DNA from: Aphidius gifuensis
Lineage: Eukaryota; Arthropoda; Insecta; Hymenoptera; Braconidae
Direction of reading: 5' to 3'
NCBI RefSeq assembly: GCF_014905175.1
Contig: NC_057788.1
Location: 13,603,404 to 13,667,403, forward strand
DNA length: 64,000 nucleotides
Within the stretch, counting starts at the first letter, position 1. The number at the start of each line of letters is the position of its first letter. The notes beneath the pieces were generated by a model that was given only the letters and a program-made list of their open reading frames with translations, made no database searches and had not been told where the DNA came from. A program made the translations under genes and the position numbers. This document shows, piece after piece, positions 34,138-45,056 of the stretch.

Positions 34138-37100
34138 TTAAATAATATCACCGGCGAAAAGTCTGAACAATAAAGTAGCTGTGATGGCGCTTTGGCCCAA
34201 GAATTTCCCAGCAAAATCAGTCAGCTCGTAGCGATTACGAGAAATCTGACGGGTTATAACAAACAGTCCCTCATAAGGTTTTTCGCGGTTAGCCGAGTAA
34301 TGTTTAATCGCGTTTGATAAAGAGTGGGTTTTCCTTAATACTAACAGGCCCTCCTCAAATTCAACATTACGGTGACGCGAGTTGTATTGTTGAGCCTGTT
34401 TACCGGTAGCCTCTTCACGAGCAAAAATAAGGGCCTGACGGAGAGTGTTAAGTCGCCTCATCCGCTCGTTCCATTTTTCAATAGGAATAGGCACTAGAGT
34501 GATCTCGCCTTCAAATTCCCCCCGAAGTGAGTTAGAAGATCGTAGTTCCCTACCCGAATAAGCAAATGCGGAATTCGTCAATAATCGTGATAAGCCGTGT
34601 TGTACGCGAAGCGAAATTCCGATAAGTGGGTATCCCAATCTTGGTGATTTCCATCCAAGTAGGCTCTCAACATTGTTTTAAGGCTTCGGTTAACCCTTTC
34701 CACTGGATCGGCTTGTGGATGGTAGGGTGCTGTGGTCTGCAGGGTTATCCCTGCTCACGTTGCTAAGGCTTTGATCTCTTTATTTACGAACTCCGTACCG
34801 TTATCCGTAATTAGTACGCGGGAGACTCCATGGCGAAAGATTACCAAGTCCTCGAGTTGTTCTCGAATGGATCTACCCGTAGCCACACGTAAAGAGACTA
34901 ACTCCACGTATTTAGTTATCTGGTCTTGGATCACCAAAAGGTAAGCTTTACCGGTTCGAGAGCGTGGCAAAGGTCCCATGATATCAGCCGCGATTACTGA
35001 CCAGGGTTCTCGGACGAGTTGCTTACCCATTAGCCCACGCGGTTTAGCCGCGTCAGATTTGGTTTTCTGACAAATTTCGCATCGTGATACTATCGCGGAT
35101 ACTACCCGAAACATATTTGGCCAATAATGCTGGGTGGATACCCGACGATAAGTCTTATCGATCCCCATATGTCCGGTGTGTGGGGGGTTATGGCACTCTA
35201 AGACCGCTTGTTCAGAGTATTCCCGCGGTAATACCAGCTTTCAAGCAGATAAGTCGGGAAACTCAGTAACAATGAAAGGTATCGGTCGGTAGTGGTACAA
35301 CCGGCCCTTTATTATTTTCCAGTCTGGATGACTGTCAGGAAAATGCAGAGCTTTACGGAGTTTCTTTTTGTACCAAGCATCTCGCGTGTCCTCAAGTATC
35401 TCGGCTTGTTTAAGGGATTCGGGGATGCGGGATAGTGCATCTGGCACATGGTGTAACGCTCCCTTGCGATGCACTATGACGTAATCATACTGCATAAGTT
35501 TGAGAGACCAACGCGCTAAACGCCCCGTGGGGTTACGCAGATTGTTGAACCATTTAAGGCTACTGTTGTCGGTAATAACCGTGAAAGAGTAACCTTCTAG
35601 ATAGCATCGGAATTTTCGGATAGCCCAAATCATAGCGAGACATTCTTGCTCCGTGACGGTGTAACGAGTTTCAGTATCAGACATAGTACGACTGGCGTAG
35701 GCTATGACCTTCTGCTCGTCACCGAACTTCTGGGTTTAAACCGCACCAAGTCCGACACTACTGGCATCAGTCTGAATAACGAACGGCAATGAAAAATCCG
35801 GACAAGACAAGGTAGGAGCTGCAGTTAGACTTAATTTCAGTGACCGAAAACTATCGGCTTGGGATTCACCCCATGACCAAGGAGTGTTATTTTTCGTAAG
35901 TCGCGTCAGGGCTCGGCCACTGTGGCAAAATCTGGGATAAAACGACGTACTTGCTTCATAATATGAGGTGGTGGGTAATTAACAACCGCCGCTGTCTTTT
36001 CCGGATCAACCTGAAGACCTTCGCGATTAACGATAAAACCCAAGTACTGAACTTGAGAACAGCAAAAGTGACTCTTTTCTTGATTTATTGTGAGATTCGC
36101 GGCTTTGAGATCTCCCAAAACTTTACCTAGGAAGGTCAAGTGCTCCTTAAATGTTTTAGTTACGATGATTATATCATCGAGATATACAAATACGGTAGGA
36201 TAATAACGATGTCCTAATAATCGATCAGCCAGGCGCTGCATCGTCGCCGGAGAATTTGAAAGTCCGAAAGGCATGCGCAAGAAATGGTACAAACCGTAGC
36301 CTGGGACAATGAAGGCGGTGATCTCCCGAGATTCAGGAGTTAACGCTATCTGGAAGAATGCCTGACTAAGATCGATAGTGGTTATATACCGAGCCTGACG
36401 TAACTCGTCCAAAATGGCTGACATGTCCGGAATCGGATAAGCGTCTTTTTTGGTCACAGCATTGACTTTACGAAAGTCAATACAAAACCGATATTCGTTT
36501 TTACCTTTAGGAACCATCACCACTGGGCTCGCCCACTCGCTCTGTGATGGCTCGATAATTCCGGTAGTTAACATTTTGTCAACTTTAGTTTTCATAATCG
36601 CACACATCGCGGGATTGGCCCTGTACGGTTTCTGACGAATTGGTGGGCTTTCTCCAACATTGATATGATGCATAGTCAAAGGAGTTACCGGAAAGGGTGA
36701 GTTCACTGGAGGTGGCTCTGGCAAATTGTCAATAAGAAATTTCTTCAGTTCCGAGTCTTCCTCCGAACTTAAGGTTTGCAATCCGTTGCATTGAATTATT
36801 TTGGTAGCACCTACCACGGGGACAAAAAGGAATTTTTGTTCGGGGTTATCGCGATAATACCACGACCTATCACCAAAATCTATGACCATCCCTGCTGATT
36901 GCAAAAAGTTTAAGCCGAGAATAAAATCTTCAGATAAAGATGGGAGGATAAGAGCTTCCATTTCAGTAACCTTTTCTTCGATTGTAACTGACAATAACAC
37001 AGAATGCGTAACTGTTTCGACTTGACCACTGGCAGTCATAACTCTTCGAGGAGAGATAACTCTCTGTTCTAATCCGGAACTGGCGAATAATTGTGTTGCG

Positions 37101-37380
37101 GCTTCACCAGCAAACGTACGATTGGCACCAGAGTCGACTAAAGCGCGGATAATAAGCGGCCCAATGACTATATCTAAATGAAAGGCTAAAAGTTTAGTCG
37201 GTTTACTAGTGTTATCAAGTTGAGGGAAAAATTCTGGAGCCGTGGGAGATAACGTCGCAGATTGAATTTCCTCAGGAGTTAAATTTCTGCGATTACCTGC
37301 AAATCTCCATGGTATTTTGGTAGAGGTTTTTGCCGGAATGAAATTGCCATCAGGCTGAGACTCAAAGACCGGCTCTATGG
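34138..37380 (-). pseudogene. Gypsy 2 pol
   Basis: Domains in order: protease with LVDSGANRTFAG (about 37140) and LPSLSEDFILGLNFL; reverse transcriptase with YRFCIDFRKVNAVTKKDAYP and FVYLDDIIIVTKTF; RNase H with VIQTDASSVG and FTVITDNSSLKW; integrase with the HHCC finger (HTGHMGIDKTYRR, CEICQKT), catalytic ADIMGPLPRS, LITDNGTEFVNKE and PVERVNRSLK. The C-terminal part ends LLFRLFAGDII. Breaks: a frameshift near 35905, a stop in RNase H near 35740, a stop near 35240, a stop after the second integrase block near 34755, and a frameshift near 34640. Confidence 0.9.
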
Positions 37381-38025
37381 GTCCCGACCGTCGTTTCCCG
37401 AATTACATGAAGGACAGTTTAAGGTCGTAACTCCTGAACGTCGACACCGAAAACAAAATCGACGTCTAGGTTCCGGACAATCACGATGTACGTGTCCGAA
37501 AGAATCGCAATTCCAACATTCAATAATATTCTCCATTGCTGGGGTTGGTCTTCTATTCCCGAAATGTCCTGCATGCGGTGGGTTAATAGCGCTATCAGCC
37601 TGAGCGACGGCTGGAATGATAGGGCTTGTAACCTGAGTGGACTGATCAACCGTTGTCGGCAATCTCTTGGTTTGGTCGCGATGTTTTTCACGCAAAATTT
37701 CTCGACCAATTTTAAGAGCTTCGAATTCGTCTATGAAGTCAGGTTCTACCTGATTGTCGAGCAGCTCGTCCTCTTCATGTAAGCGACGGAGATTATTAGG
37801 ACGAGTTAACCGAGATGAAATGAAAGTGGTAGAACGCGGCGTAGGACAGGCAAAGCCTGGGCAAAGAGATTGCTCTGGCCTTGGAGGTTGTCTCCTGGTT
37901 TGGGCATTCTGTGAGATTTTCTCCTGGCGAATCGCTTCCTCCTCCACGGCTCTCATAGTAGTGAAGTTACGTGCGGAAATGTGGTGTTGGAAGGTAGGTA
38001 ATAAATTACGAAGTGTATAAATTTA
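37375..38025 (-). pseudogene. Gypsy 2 gag, C-terminal part
   Basis: It contains LRNLLPTFQHHISA, TMRAVEEEAIRQE, a Pro-rich SLCPGFACPTPRS segment and the nucleocapsid knuckle CWNCDSFGHVHRDC, followed by CFRCRRSGV. It ends RDP before pol. The N-terminal matrix and capsid parts are missing. Confidence 0.85.
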
Positions 38026-38079
38026 GGTCGCTAGTAGTCAATGAAATGAAAAAGTGGCGCTAGTGTGATGATGTCGCTA

Positions 38080-38526
38080 GTGGTCATCAAGAAGTGGGGA
38101 TAAAGCTAAATAAATATCAGTCCATCTTACTCATTCTTTCAACACATTTCATTGTGATCTGCTGCCAAGGCATTATAGTCATATAAAATATCAGGTGAGT
38201 CTTAACAACAATTTAATAACCAATAAGTATTTTTATAAACCTTAGACATTTTATAAAATTTCTCAATAAACTATCTTTAGATTTTCACTAGCTATCAATC
38301 TACATAAATATTTTTTGCACTAGGTTAATATTTTTCTATAAAAAATAACCTCAAAAAAAAATTTTTTTTCTTTTGGTAATCCATTATTATCTCGTCAATT
38401 TTTAAATATTTTTTGAACTTTTTAAGTCAATTATCCATAGATTTTCGCTTGCAATGATTCTACATTAATATTTTTTTGATTTTTAGGTTAACCAAACAAA
38501 TATTAAAATAAAAAAATTCGAATAAA
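38080..38526 (+). promoter_or_regulatory. Leader of the Maverick-type element with intron
   Basis: It aligns with 21880-22400. Donor GTGAGT begins at 38195 and acceptor TTTTTAG ends at 38486, giving a 292-base intron in the 5' UTR. The polymerase ATG follows at 38527. The TATA equivalent (ctaaataaatatc, about 38117) is weaker than in the other copy. Confidence 0.55.
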
Positions 38527-41256
38527 ATGGATTTAAACGCACAATGCAGACTAGGTCGAGACGATTATCGAAAAATAGTTGAATGTTTACACCAGGTCCC
38601 AGATCACGATCAAATCAATTCTACAATCCTTTCATTATGCAGAGATATTGCGAATTATAACAGATCATGTGCAAGTCTGTCAGGTGTTCATAAAAAATGC
38701 ACTCAGGCAACAGTGGGAATACTGACAACTTATTCATTCAGATTACAAAGTTTGCAAGTACGAGGTGCAGGTGCATCTTCATCAGTCGATGTATCAAATG
38801 ATACTACTGAAAAATACATCGAATGGCAAGACTTAGAAAATATATTTAGAAACAGGATGAAGACCAGCATTATAATTAATTTAAAACATAAAGATGTAAT
38901 AGACTTTCTTTCTGATGCTAAAAAAATGTTAATCAGTCAGTTAGCTCTTATTTCACAAGATAAAAATGCACTCAAAGTCAATACTGTATTAGCTTTAAAC
39001 TATGAAATCGAAAAACCTTCGAATAATAGTGTAGAAGTTGAAACAAAATATTTCAGTGAAGGCAGTTTCGAGGTTGTACAATCATCAGATCTTAGTCAAT
39101 TATTCAAAGAAAATTTTGAACATTTTATAGAAGATGTTGAGGAAGCTGAATTAAATGGATCTGGTCGGAAACCTCATGAAATCTTCCATCTTGAAATCCA
39201 AATAAATGATTACATACCACTGCAAGGTTGTAATTCATTTTTCGTTGAACTGCCATCATGGATACTGCAAACTCACTCAGTTGTAAAAAATTTTGATAAT
39301 TTTTGTTTCGTATGGTCAGTTTTAGCATGTTTATACAAAGCGTCTTACCATAGTGAGCGTGTGAGTCATTATACAAAACATGTTGATAAATTAAATTGCA
39401 ACGGAATAACTTTCCCGATAACATGGGAAAAAATCAAAGTTTTCGAAAAACAAAATAAGTTGAATCTTAATATTTATGGTATAGATGATGATGATGATGA
39501 TGACGACGAAAGTGATGATGATGATAATGATGATGAGAAAAAAAATAAAAAACATAGAAAAGAAAGGGTTGTACCATATTATATAAGCAAAAATGAATCA
39601 GATCAGGAAACGATTCATCTTTAATTGGTTGAGAGGGAAGTAGAAGTGGAAGACGATGATGATGATGATATTGTTGTTGTTAATGATTTCAATCCACGAA
39701 AAAATTTGGCACAATATCATTTTGCATGGATCAAAAACTTATCGAGATTGGTGAGCTCACAAATTTCTAAACCTAATGGGAAGAAAATAATTTGTGATCG
39801 TTGCTTATGTCATTTTCAATCTCAAAAACCCCGGATAATCATGAAAAACTTTGCAGTGAAAAATGTAAAAGTGCAATGAGATTACCGACTGTAAAAAATA
39901 ATTTTTTACAATTTAAAAGTTATAACATCAATTAACGGTACCGTTTATAATTTATGGTGATTCAGAATGTTTATTGAAAAAGTGCAGAGTGAAGAACTTG
40001 ACAAAAATCGAATTTATCAAAAACATGTTCCAAGTAGTGCAGCATATTATTTAAAGTGTAGTTATGATGACTCACTTTCCAAGTTCAATCTTCATAGAGG
40101 TAAAAAATCAATTGAATGGTTTATTACAGAGCTTGAACAAATTGCTCATTAAGCCAATAAAATAATAGATGATATTGAACTAATGTCTCTCACACGAGAT
40201 GAAGAATTACAATTTTTGAATGCTAAAAAATGTCATATTTGTGATAAAAATTTCACAGAAAATGACGTAAGAGTAAGAGATCATTCCCATTGGACTTCAG
40301 AATACCGAGGTGCCGCCCGACAAATATGTAATTATAGTTATCAAGAATTATGTATTATTCCAGTAGTATTTCATAACCTCACAGGCTATGATGCACATTT
40401 CATCATCAAAAAATCAAAAAACCAGTTCGAAGGTAAAATTGATATACTTGGAATCAACAAAGAAAGGTATATTTCATTCACAAAATCTGTCAAAGGTACG
40501 CGCATAAAATTCAGATTCATCGATTCATATAGATTTCTGGCTAGTTCCATAGATTCATTATCAAATAATCTAGATGATAATAAAAAATCAATAACGAAAA
40601 GTCTCTGTAAAAATGATATTGAATTCAATTTGATTACAAAGAAGGGAGTATTTCCATATGATTATCTTGATAAATTTGATGATACAACACTTCCATCAAA
40701 TGATCAATTTTATTCAAAATTGAATGAAGAAAATATTCCAGATGAAGCATATGCACATGCTCTGAATGTTTGGCAAAATTTCAATATAAAAACACTTGGG
40801 GAATATTCTGATTTATATTTACAAACTGATGTTGCCCTTTCAGCTGATGTTTTTGAAAGCTTCAGAGCTGATTGTTTAAATACATATAAGTTAGATCCAG
40901 CACATTATTATACACTACCTGGACTTCGTTTTAGTGCAATGTTGAGATATACTCAGATTGAACTAGAATTGTTGACAGATCCTGAAATGATGTTGTTCAT
41001 TGAGCTAAGTATAAGAGGTGGTTTATCACAAGTCTCGAATCGATATGGAAAAGCAAATAATCGATATATGGGAAACGAATATAGTCCTGAGGAAGAAGAG
41101 TCATTTTTAATGTACTTTGATTCAAATAATATGTATGGAGCAGCAATGAGAGAATATCTTCCAACTTGTAAATTCGAATGGATTGATAACTTTGATATTT
41201 CAATATTAAATTCAACTGCTTGGTATGGGACTTTATCTGTCTTCAAAAAACTTTAA
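38527..41256 (+). pseudogene. Protein-primed DNA polymerase B, truncated
   Basis: The N-terminal 365-codon frame includes a KNFDNFCFVWSVLACLYKA block and an Asp-rich run. A TAA at 39622 is followed in the same frame by AWIKNLSRLVSSQISKPNGK and a Cys finger (CDRCLCHF). Frameshifts occur near 39830 and 39950 and another in-frame TAA at 40150. A long frame (40183-41256) then has CHICDKNF...RVRDHSHWTSEYRGAA, the exonuclease-like HNLTGYDAHFI, LGEYSDLYLQTDVALSADVF and the palm motif A region MYFDSNNMYGAAM. The sequence ends soon after, without motifs B and C. It would copy linear DNA from a protein primer if intact; here it is dead. Confidence 0.8.
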
Positions 41257-41299
41257 CTGATGCTACCAGAAAGAGCTTTAACTGACGGTGATTTATTAA

Positions 41300-41597
41300 T
41301 ATTTTATGCGAAGTTTTTATGCGAAATGATATGCCAAAAGATGGACCTTGGAAGCAAGAGTGTGGAATCATTAATTTAGATGATAAAAGAAATTCTGGAA
41401 CACATTGAGTAGCATATAAAAAACTCAATAAAAATTCAGCAATATACTTTGATAGTTTTGGGAAATTACAACCACCGAAAGATCTTGTCAGTTATTTTAA
41501 TGTTGGTAGCATCAATTATAATCATAAACGTTATCAAGATTGGAATACGTATAATTGTGGAAATTCATGTCTCGCTTTTCTCACTGATAAACTATAA
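41300..41597 (+). pseudogene. Adenain-like cysteine protease fragment
   Basis: The frame reads CGIINLDDKRNSGTH, a TGA where Trp is expected after His (41405-41407), then IYFDSFGKLQPPKDLVSYF and NCGNSCLAFLTDKL before the stop. His, the DSFG region and Cys fit the C5/Ulp1-like capsid-maturation protease of adenovirus-like elements. The N-terminus is lost against the polymerase fragment. Confidence 0.65.
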
Positions 41598-41639
41598 AAG
41601 CAGAGGAAAAGAAAATTTCCAATTAGTTATTTATCGAGC

Positions 41640-42299
41640 TTGAGAATGAACGATACATTTACTTTAACTCTCACCGGTAAATCTTCAGTTTTAGAAACTG
41701 ATTACTTTCCACCAATACAATTATCAAGTGAAAAAAATTATTCATTAGCACTAATTTCATTTTTATCATTTAATTCATTGCCAAATATCGATCATGAAAA
41801 TAGTATAATTCGAAATTTTGACAGTTATGATAAAATTGAAATACCAACTGGAAGTTATGAAATAGATGATTTAGCTGCTTACTTAAAAGAAGATCGAATC
41901 AAAATTACATATAATAAAAATACTTTACATTCATATATTAGAAGTGAAATAGATATTGATTTTGTAAAATCAAAATCACCAGCACGTTTACTAGGATTTA
42001 CACCTAGACTATCGAGGCCTGATACAAAATATGAATCAAACTACCCGATTCATATTTTAAAAGTGAAGACATTGAGAATCGAGTGCAACATTACAACAGG
42101 AGCTTACGTGAATCAACAAAAAGTTCATACAATATATCACTTTTTTCCTGCTGTACCACCTGGTTATAAAATAATTGAAGTACCAGCTAATCCAATCTAT
42201 TTACCAATTACTGTTAAAACCATTGATCATTTACAACTAAAAATTGTTGATCGAAACGGTAAATTAGTGAATTTTCGTGGTGAAACAATACAACCATGA
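41640..42299 (+). CDS. Penton-like virion protein of the Maverick-type element
   Basis: An intact frame of 219 codons; ATG at 41646 is an alternative start. It has an N-terminal beta-rich part (FTLTLTGKSSVLETDYFPPI, IEIPTGSYEIDDLAAYL) and a C-terminal part with PPGYKIIEVPANPIYLPITV and LKIVDRNGKLVNFRGE. Position between protease and capsid genes and beta-strand character suggest the minor capsid (penton) protein. The assignment rests on context and recollection, not on a search. It is the only unbroken gene of the element. Confidence 0.5.
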   Translation: MRMNDTFTLTLTGKSSVLETDYFPPIQLSSEKNYSLALISFLSFNSLPNIDHENSIIRNFDSYDKIEIPTGSYEIDDLAAYLKEDRIKITYNKNTLHSYIRSEIDIDFVKSKSPARLLGFTPRLSRPDTKYESNYPIHILKVKTLRIECNITTGAYVNQQKVHTIYHFFPAVPPGYKIIEVPANPIYLPITVKTIDHLQLKIVDRNGKLVNFRGETIQP

Positions 42300-42510
42300 C
42301 GTTAGATGTAAAATCATAGGAATGGAAATTTGCTTCAATCCACGCGCAATAAAACGTAGGTCATCGTATAAAAGCAGCACATCATGGACACCTCCGGTCA
42401 GTCTGAATCGAGCAGTCAAGAGGTCGACACCTCAGAATATAAATTACCTGCAGAGTAGGTCTAAAAGTAAAAAAAAATTTTGGAACTTTAATTGGATGAA
42501 TATATCTTGA
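42300..42510 (+). pseudogene. Small ORF between penton-like and capsid genes
   Basis: It overlaps the end of the penton-like gene in another frame (77 codons from 42277). A basic segment SRSKSKKKFWNFNW follows RSTPQNINYLQ. Probably a remnant of the short virion ORF usual at this place, with a frameshift near its end. Function unknown. Confidence 0.3.
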
Positions 42511-43290
42511 TTGGATGAACTTGTCTTAATTGTTTTACACGTCAAACCGAGTGATGAAAATATCTTCGATATAAACGCGCCAGTTCAATTTAACAATGTA
42601 ATATCCAAGTATGAGCTACATGCTCATCAGTCATTCGGATCAACCAGATTCGATAATAGTGATGAAATAAGAATATCAATACAGAATCAAGACTTGTTTG
42701 TTCTACCATCAAAAAGCTATATACGTATGAGTGGAAAATTAACGCAACAACGTGCTGCTGCAAATGCGGAAAATCCTCTTGCTAATATTTTATCTTCAAC
42801 GTTAGTAAATAATGCTATGTGTTTTTTGTTTGATGAAATGTGTAATGAATTAAATGGAGTTTTATAAATCAAAGAATAAATAAAAGAAATAATAAAGGAT
42901 AAATCAAAGAATGTTGGTATAACATCTACAATGAAAAATTATTTGTCATCAAGTTCAAGAATGAATTATGAAAATTCAGGGTGGATAAATCAAAATGTTA
43001 TGAAATTAATAAATGATGATGGATATTTTGATATATGCGTTCCATTAATTATAATTTTTAGCTTTGCTGGAGATTATCAAAAAATAATTGTCAATGCGAA
43101 ACAAGAACTCATTATGATACGATCACGTTCAAATTTGAATGCGATCGTACGAGATAATGAGACAATTCCTAATATGTCAGAATTTGATTTAAAACTTACA
43201 AAAATTGAATGGCTTGTACCATATATAATGTTATCAAATAAAAATAAAATTGAAATAATGAAATATATACAAAAAGATCCTGTCATTTAG
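42511..43290 (+). pseudogene. Hexon-like major capsid protein fragment
   Basis: One frame, interrupted by a stop at about 42865 and others before 42931. Recognisable pieces: EIRISIQNQDLFVLPSKSYI, LVNNAMCFLFDEMCNELNGV, GYFDICVPLIIIFSFAGDYQ, and NAKQELIMIRSRSNLNA followed by EWLVPYIMLSNKNK. These resemble the double-jelly-roll capsid protein of adintovirus-type elements. It stops after about 240 residues, so the C-terminal half is lost. Confidence 0.65.
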
Positions 43291-43363
43291 AGTCCCGTCG
43301 TGGGAAAAGTATTTTCTCTCATTTTACACCATTCTAATATATCTTGATCTTCTTCAGCTCTTT

Positions 43364-43581
43364 TTAATGAAATATATTTATTGAGTTCATCTTTCCAATG
43401 CTTTTATTGGTCACATTTCCAAAAATTGACTTTAAATTAATACAACTTTTTCCACTACTATCATTGTTATTTTCTTGGGTGTTAGAATCATTTTTTCCAT
43501 TATTGTCTTCATCAATTACTTTTTCACTGTAAATATAATATTCTTTATACATTTCTTCAAATTTTTTTACAGATTCAAGTT
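43364..43581 (-). other. Coding-like fragment beside the gypsy 3 LTR
   Basis: A frame reads YKLESVKKFEEMYKEYYIY then a Asn/Asp-rich stretch (DNNGKNDSNTQENNND). Its apparent start codon lies in the adjoining LTR, so it is a fragment cut by the gypsy insertion. Family unknown. Confidence 0.25.
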
Positions 43582-43985
43582 TGTAACGTGACATTTTTGC
43601 ATGTTATCTTCTCGGACTAATTATCAAGTATTTTATTTGGTTCATTTATTAACTTATCATGAAATACAAAACTAACCAAAACCATTATCCAGAAACGTAA
43701 ATTATTATTATTTTAGTGTTGAAATCGTGTAGTTTTCAATTCACCCTAAAACTCGAAAAAGGTATGAGCTAAAATCAATGAGGTTTTTAATTCGCCCTAA
43801 AACTCGAAAAAGGCATAACACATTCATACCAAAAATACCCAAATAACGACAATTAAATCCAACAACCGAAACAAAGACTAAAATAACCAAATAGCGTATC
43901 AATAATTAGCCTAGAGGGACGCTAGAATCACTCAGTGCGCTGGTTATGGTAGAAGGGCCGGATAAAGTCACAAGGAATAGTATAT

Positions 43986-44106
43986 TTCGTTACAAGTGCC
44001 CACTCAGAGAGTGTGCTCTCAACGAATTTGGAGGGGCAAGCACGAGCCTTGGCGAGTGTTTCCCCCTCAAATGAGAAACGAGCTCTGATTGGGCACATGT
44101 AACGAA
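43986..44106. mobile_element. 121-bp inverted-repeat insertion in the LTR
   Basis: The ends ttcgttacaagtgcccac and gtgggcac-like inverse (attgggcacatgtaacgaa) match over about 24 bases with two differences. Absent from the matching part of other LTRs seen here. Possibly a tiny MITE. Confidence 0.5.
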
Positions 44107-44110
44107 CCAT

Positions 44111-44224
44111 ATTTTATGTTACTAGGGATAGTGGTAATAATGTGTGAATTTCTAAAAAGCGCACTACCCCTCTTGCGCTTTGGAAATTCACACATTATTC
44201 CCACTGCCCTTGTAACATAAAAAT
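44111..44224. other. 114-base near-perfect hairpin
   Basis: The 5' arm attttatgttactaggg continues to ataatgtgtgaatttc and aagcgca. The 3' arm is its inverse with few mismatches and a short loop around ctacccctct. It could be a palindromic MITE or a miRNA-like precursor. Confidence 0.6.
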
Positions 44225-45056
44225 ATTTAATACACAAATTAAATAATCAACAAAACACATTATTATTTTTATACTCAAAAACCCAAAACGTAATATTTAT
44301 TATCCAAAACTTAAACGTGAATCCAAAATACAAAACCTGAACTCAATAATCCATAACGTAATACATAATCTTCATCACGACCTTGAATTTAATATATTTA
44401 ATCAAATTAACAAAAGGGACCGCGTTTCTAACAAAATAACTAAACTAAATTATCAAATGAAAAATGTATGCTTGACGTTGCCCATGATTCACACGGCCAA
44501 CGCCCCAAAAACTAACCTACAAAAATACACATGTCTGCTGTGTCTCCAGCTAGACACATGAGTACCCTAATATGCGTAAAACAAGAGCTGATCACGAAGC
44601 GTGTGCATCTCACCACGTCCCACAGCCAAGAGAGAGAGTTCAGCTCAAGATATTTTGGAGCAACTTGGATCTACCTAGCTGTCCCCACTCAAAGCTATCC
44701 CTCCTCTCTTTATCTTGATACGAAGGGGGAAAAATACACAAAATAATAATAATAATACAAAAAGAAAATATTACATAATAAAACATATATATATATAATA
44801 AATAAAAACGGAGTCGTTGGTTGAAGGATTCGTCCGCTTGGTGTCTTTACGTGTATAAGGCAGTGAGAATCACTACAGCCTCCTCCCCAGACTCCTTCAA
44901 CGAACGACGACGTCCTTCCCTCATCTCTCGTCAAGTTTAAGGTCCAATTGATTCTTGCTCCTGAAATTCCTGAAACAAATCTAAAAGAACTTGGACATGG
45001 TGCGAAATATAACAAAATACATTTTTAGAAAAGTATAAAAGTCTTTATTCAACTAG

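Larger units (their letters stand above)
33345..38025 (-). mobile_element. Gypsy relic 2 (5'-truncated)
   Basis: Second half of gag, pol and a 3' LTR on this strand. There is no 5' LTR or primer site. Homology to gypsy 3 gag stops near 38025, beside the Maverick-type leader on the other strand. Several stops and frameshifts; inactive. Confidence 0.88.
38080..43300 (+). mobile_element. Maverick/Polinton (adintovirus-like) relic
   Basis: On one strand lie a spliced leader, a protein-primed family B DNA polymerase, an adenain-like protease, a penton-like protein, a small ORF and a hexon-like capsid fragment. This gene set is characteristic of Maverick/adintovirus elements. Integrase, packaging ATPase, the polymerase C-terminus and terminal repeats are missing, so the copy is internally deleted and inactive. 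Confidence 0.75.
43582..44690 (-). repeat. Gypsy 3 3' LTR
   Basis: Its outer end tgtaacgtgacatttttgc is the same as at 54952, and about 240 bases match the 5' LTR, including the tandem ccctaaaactcgaaaaagg units. The inner end is estimated at about 44690, where a purine-rich tract in element sense (aaagagaggagggatag) precedes it. Two hairpin insertions lie inside (43986 and 44111). Confidence 0.6.

Noticed and set aside
44710..45015. 101-codon minus-strand ORF between the third ORF and the LTR of gypsy 3
   Set aside because: Unusual composition with a Tyr/Phe run from AT repeats; no splice or start context; likely chance.
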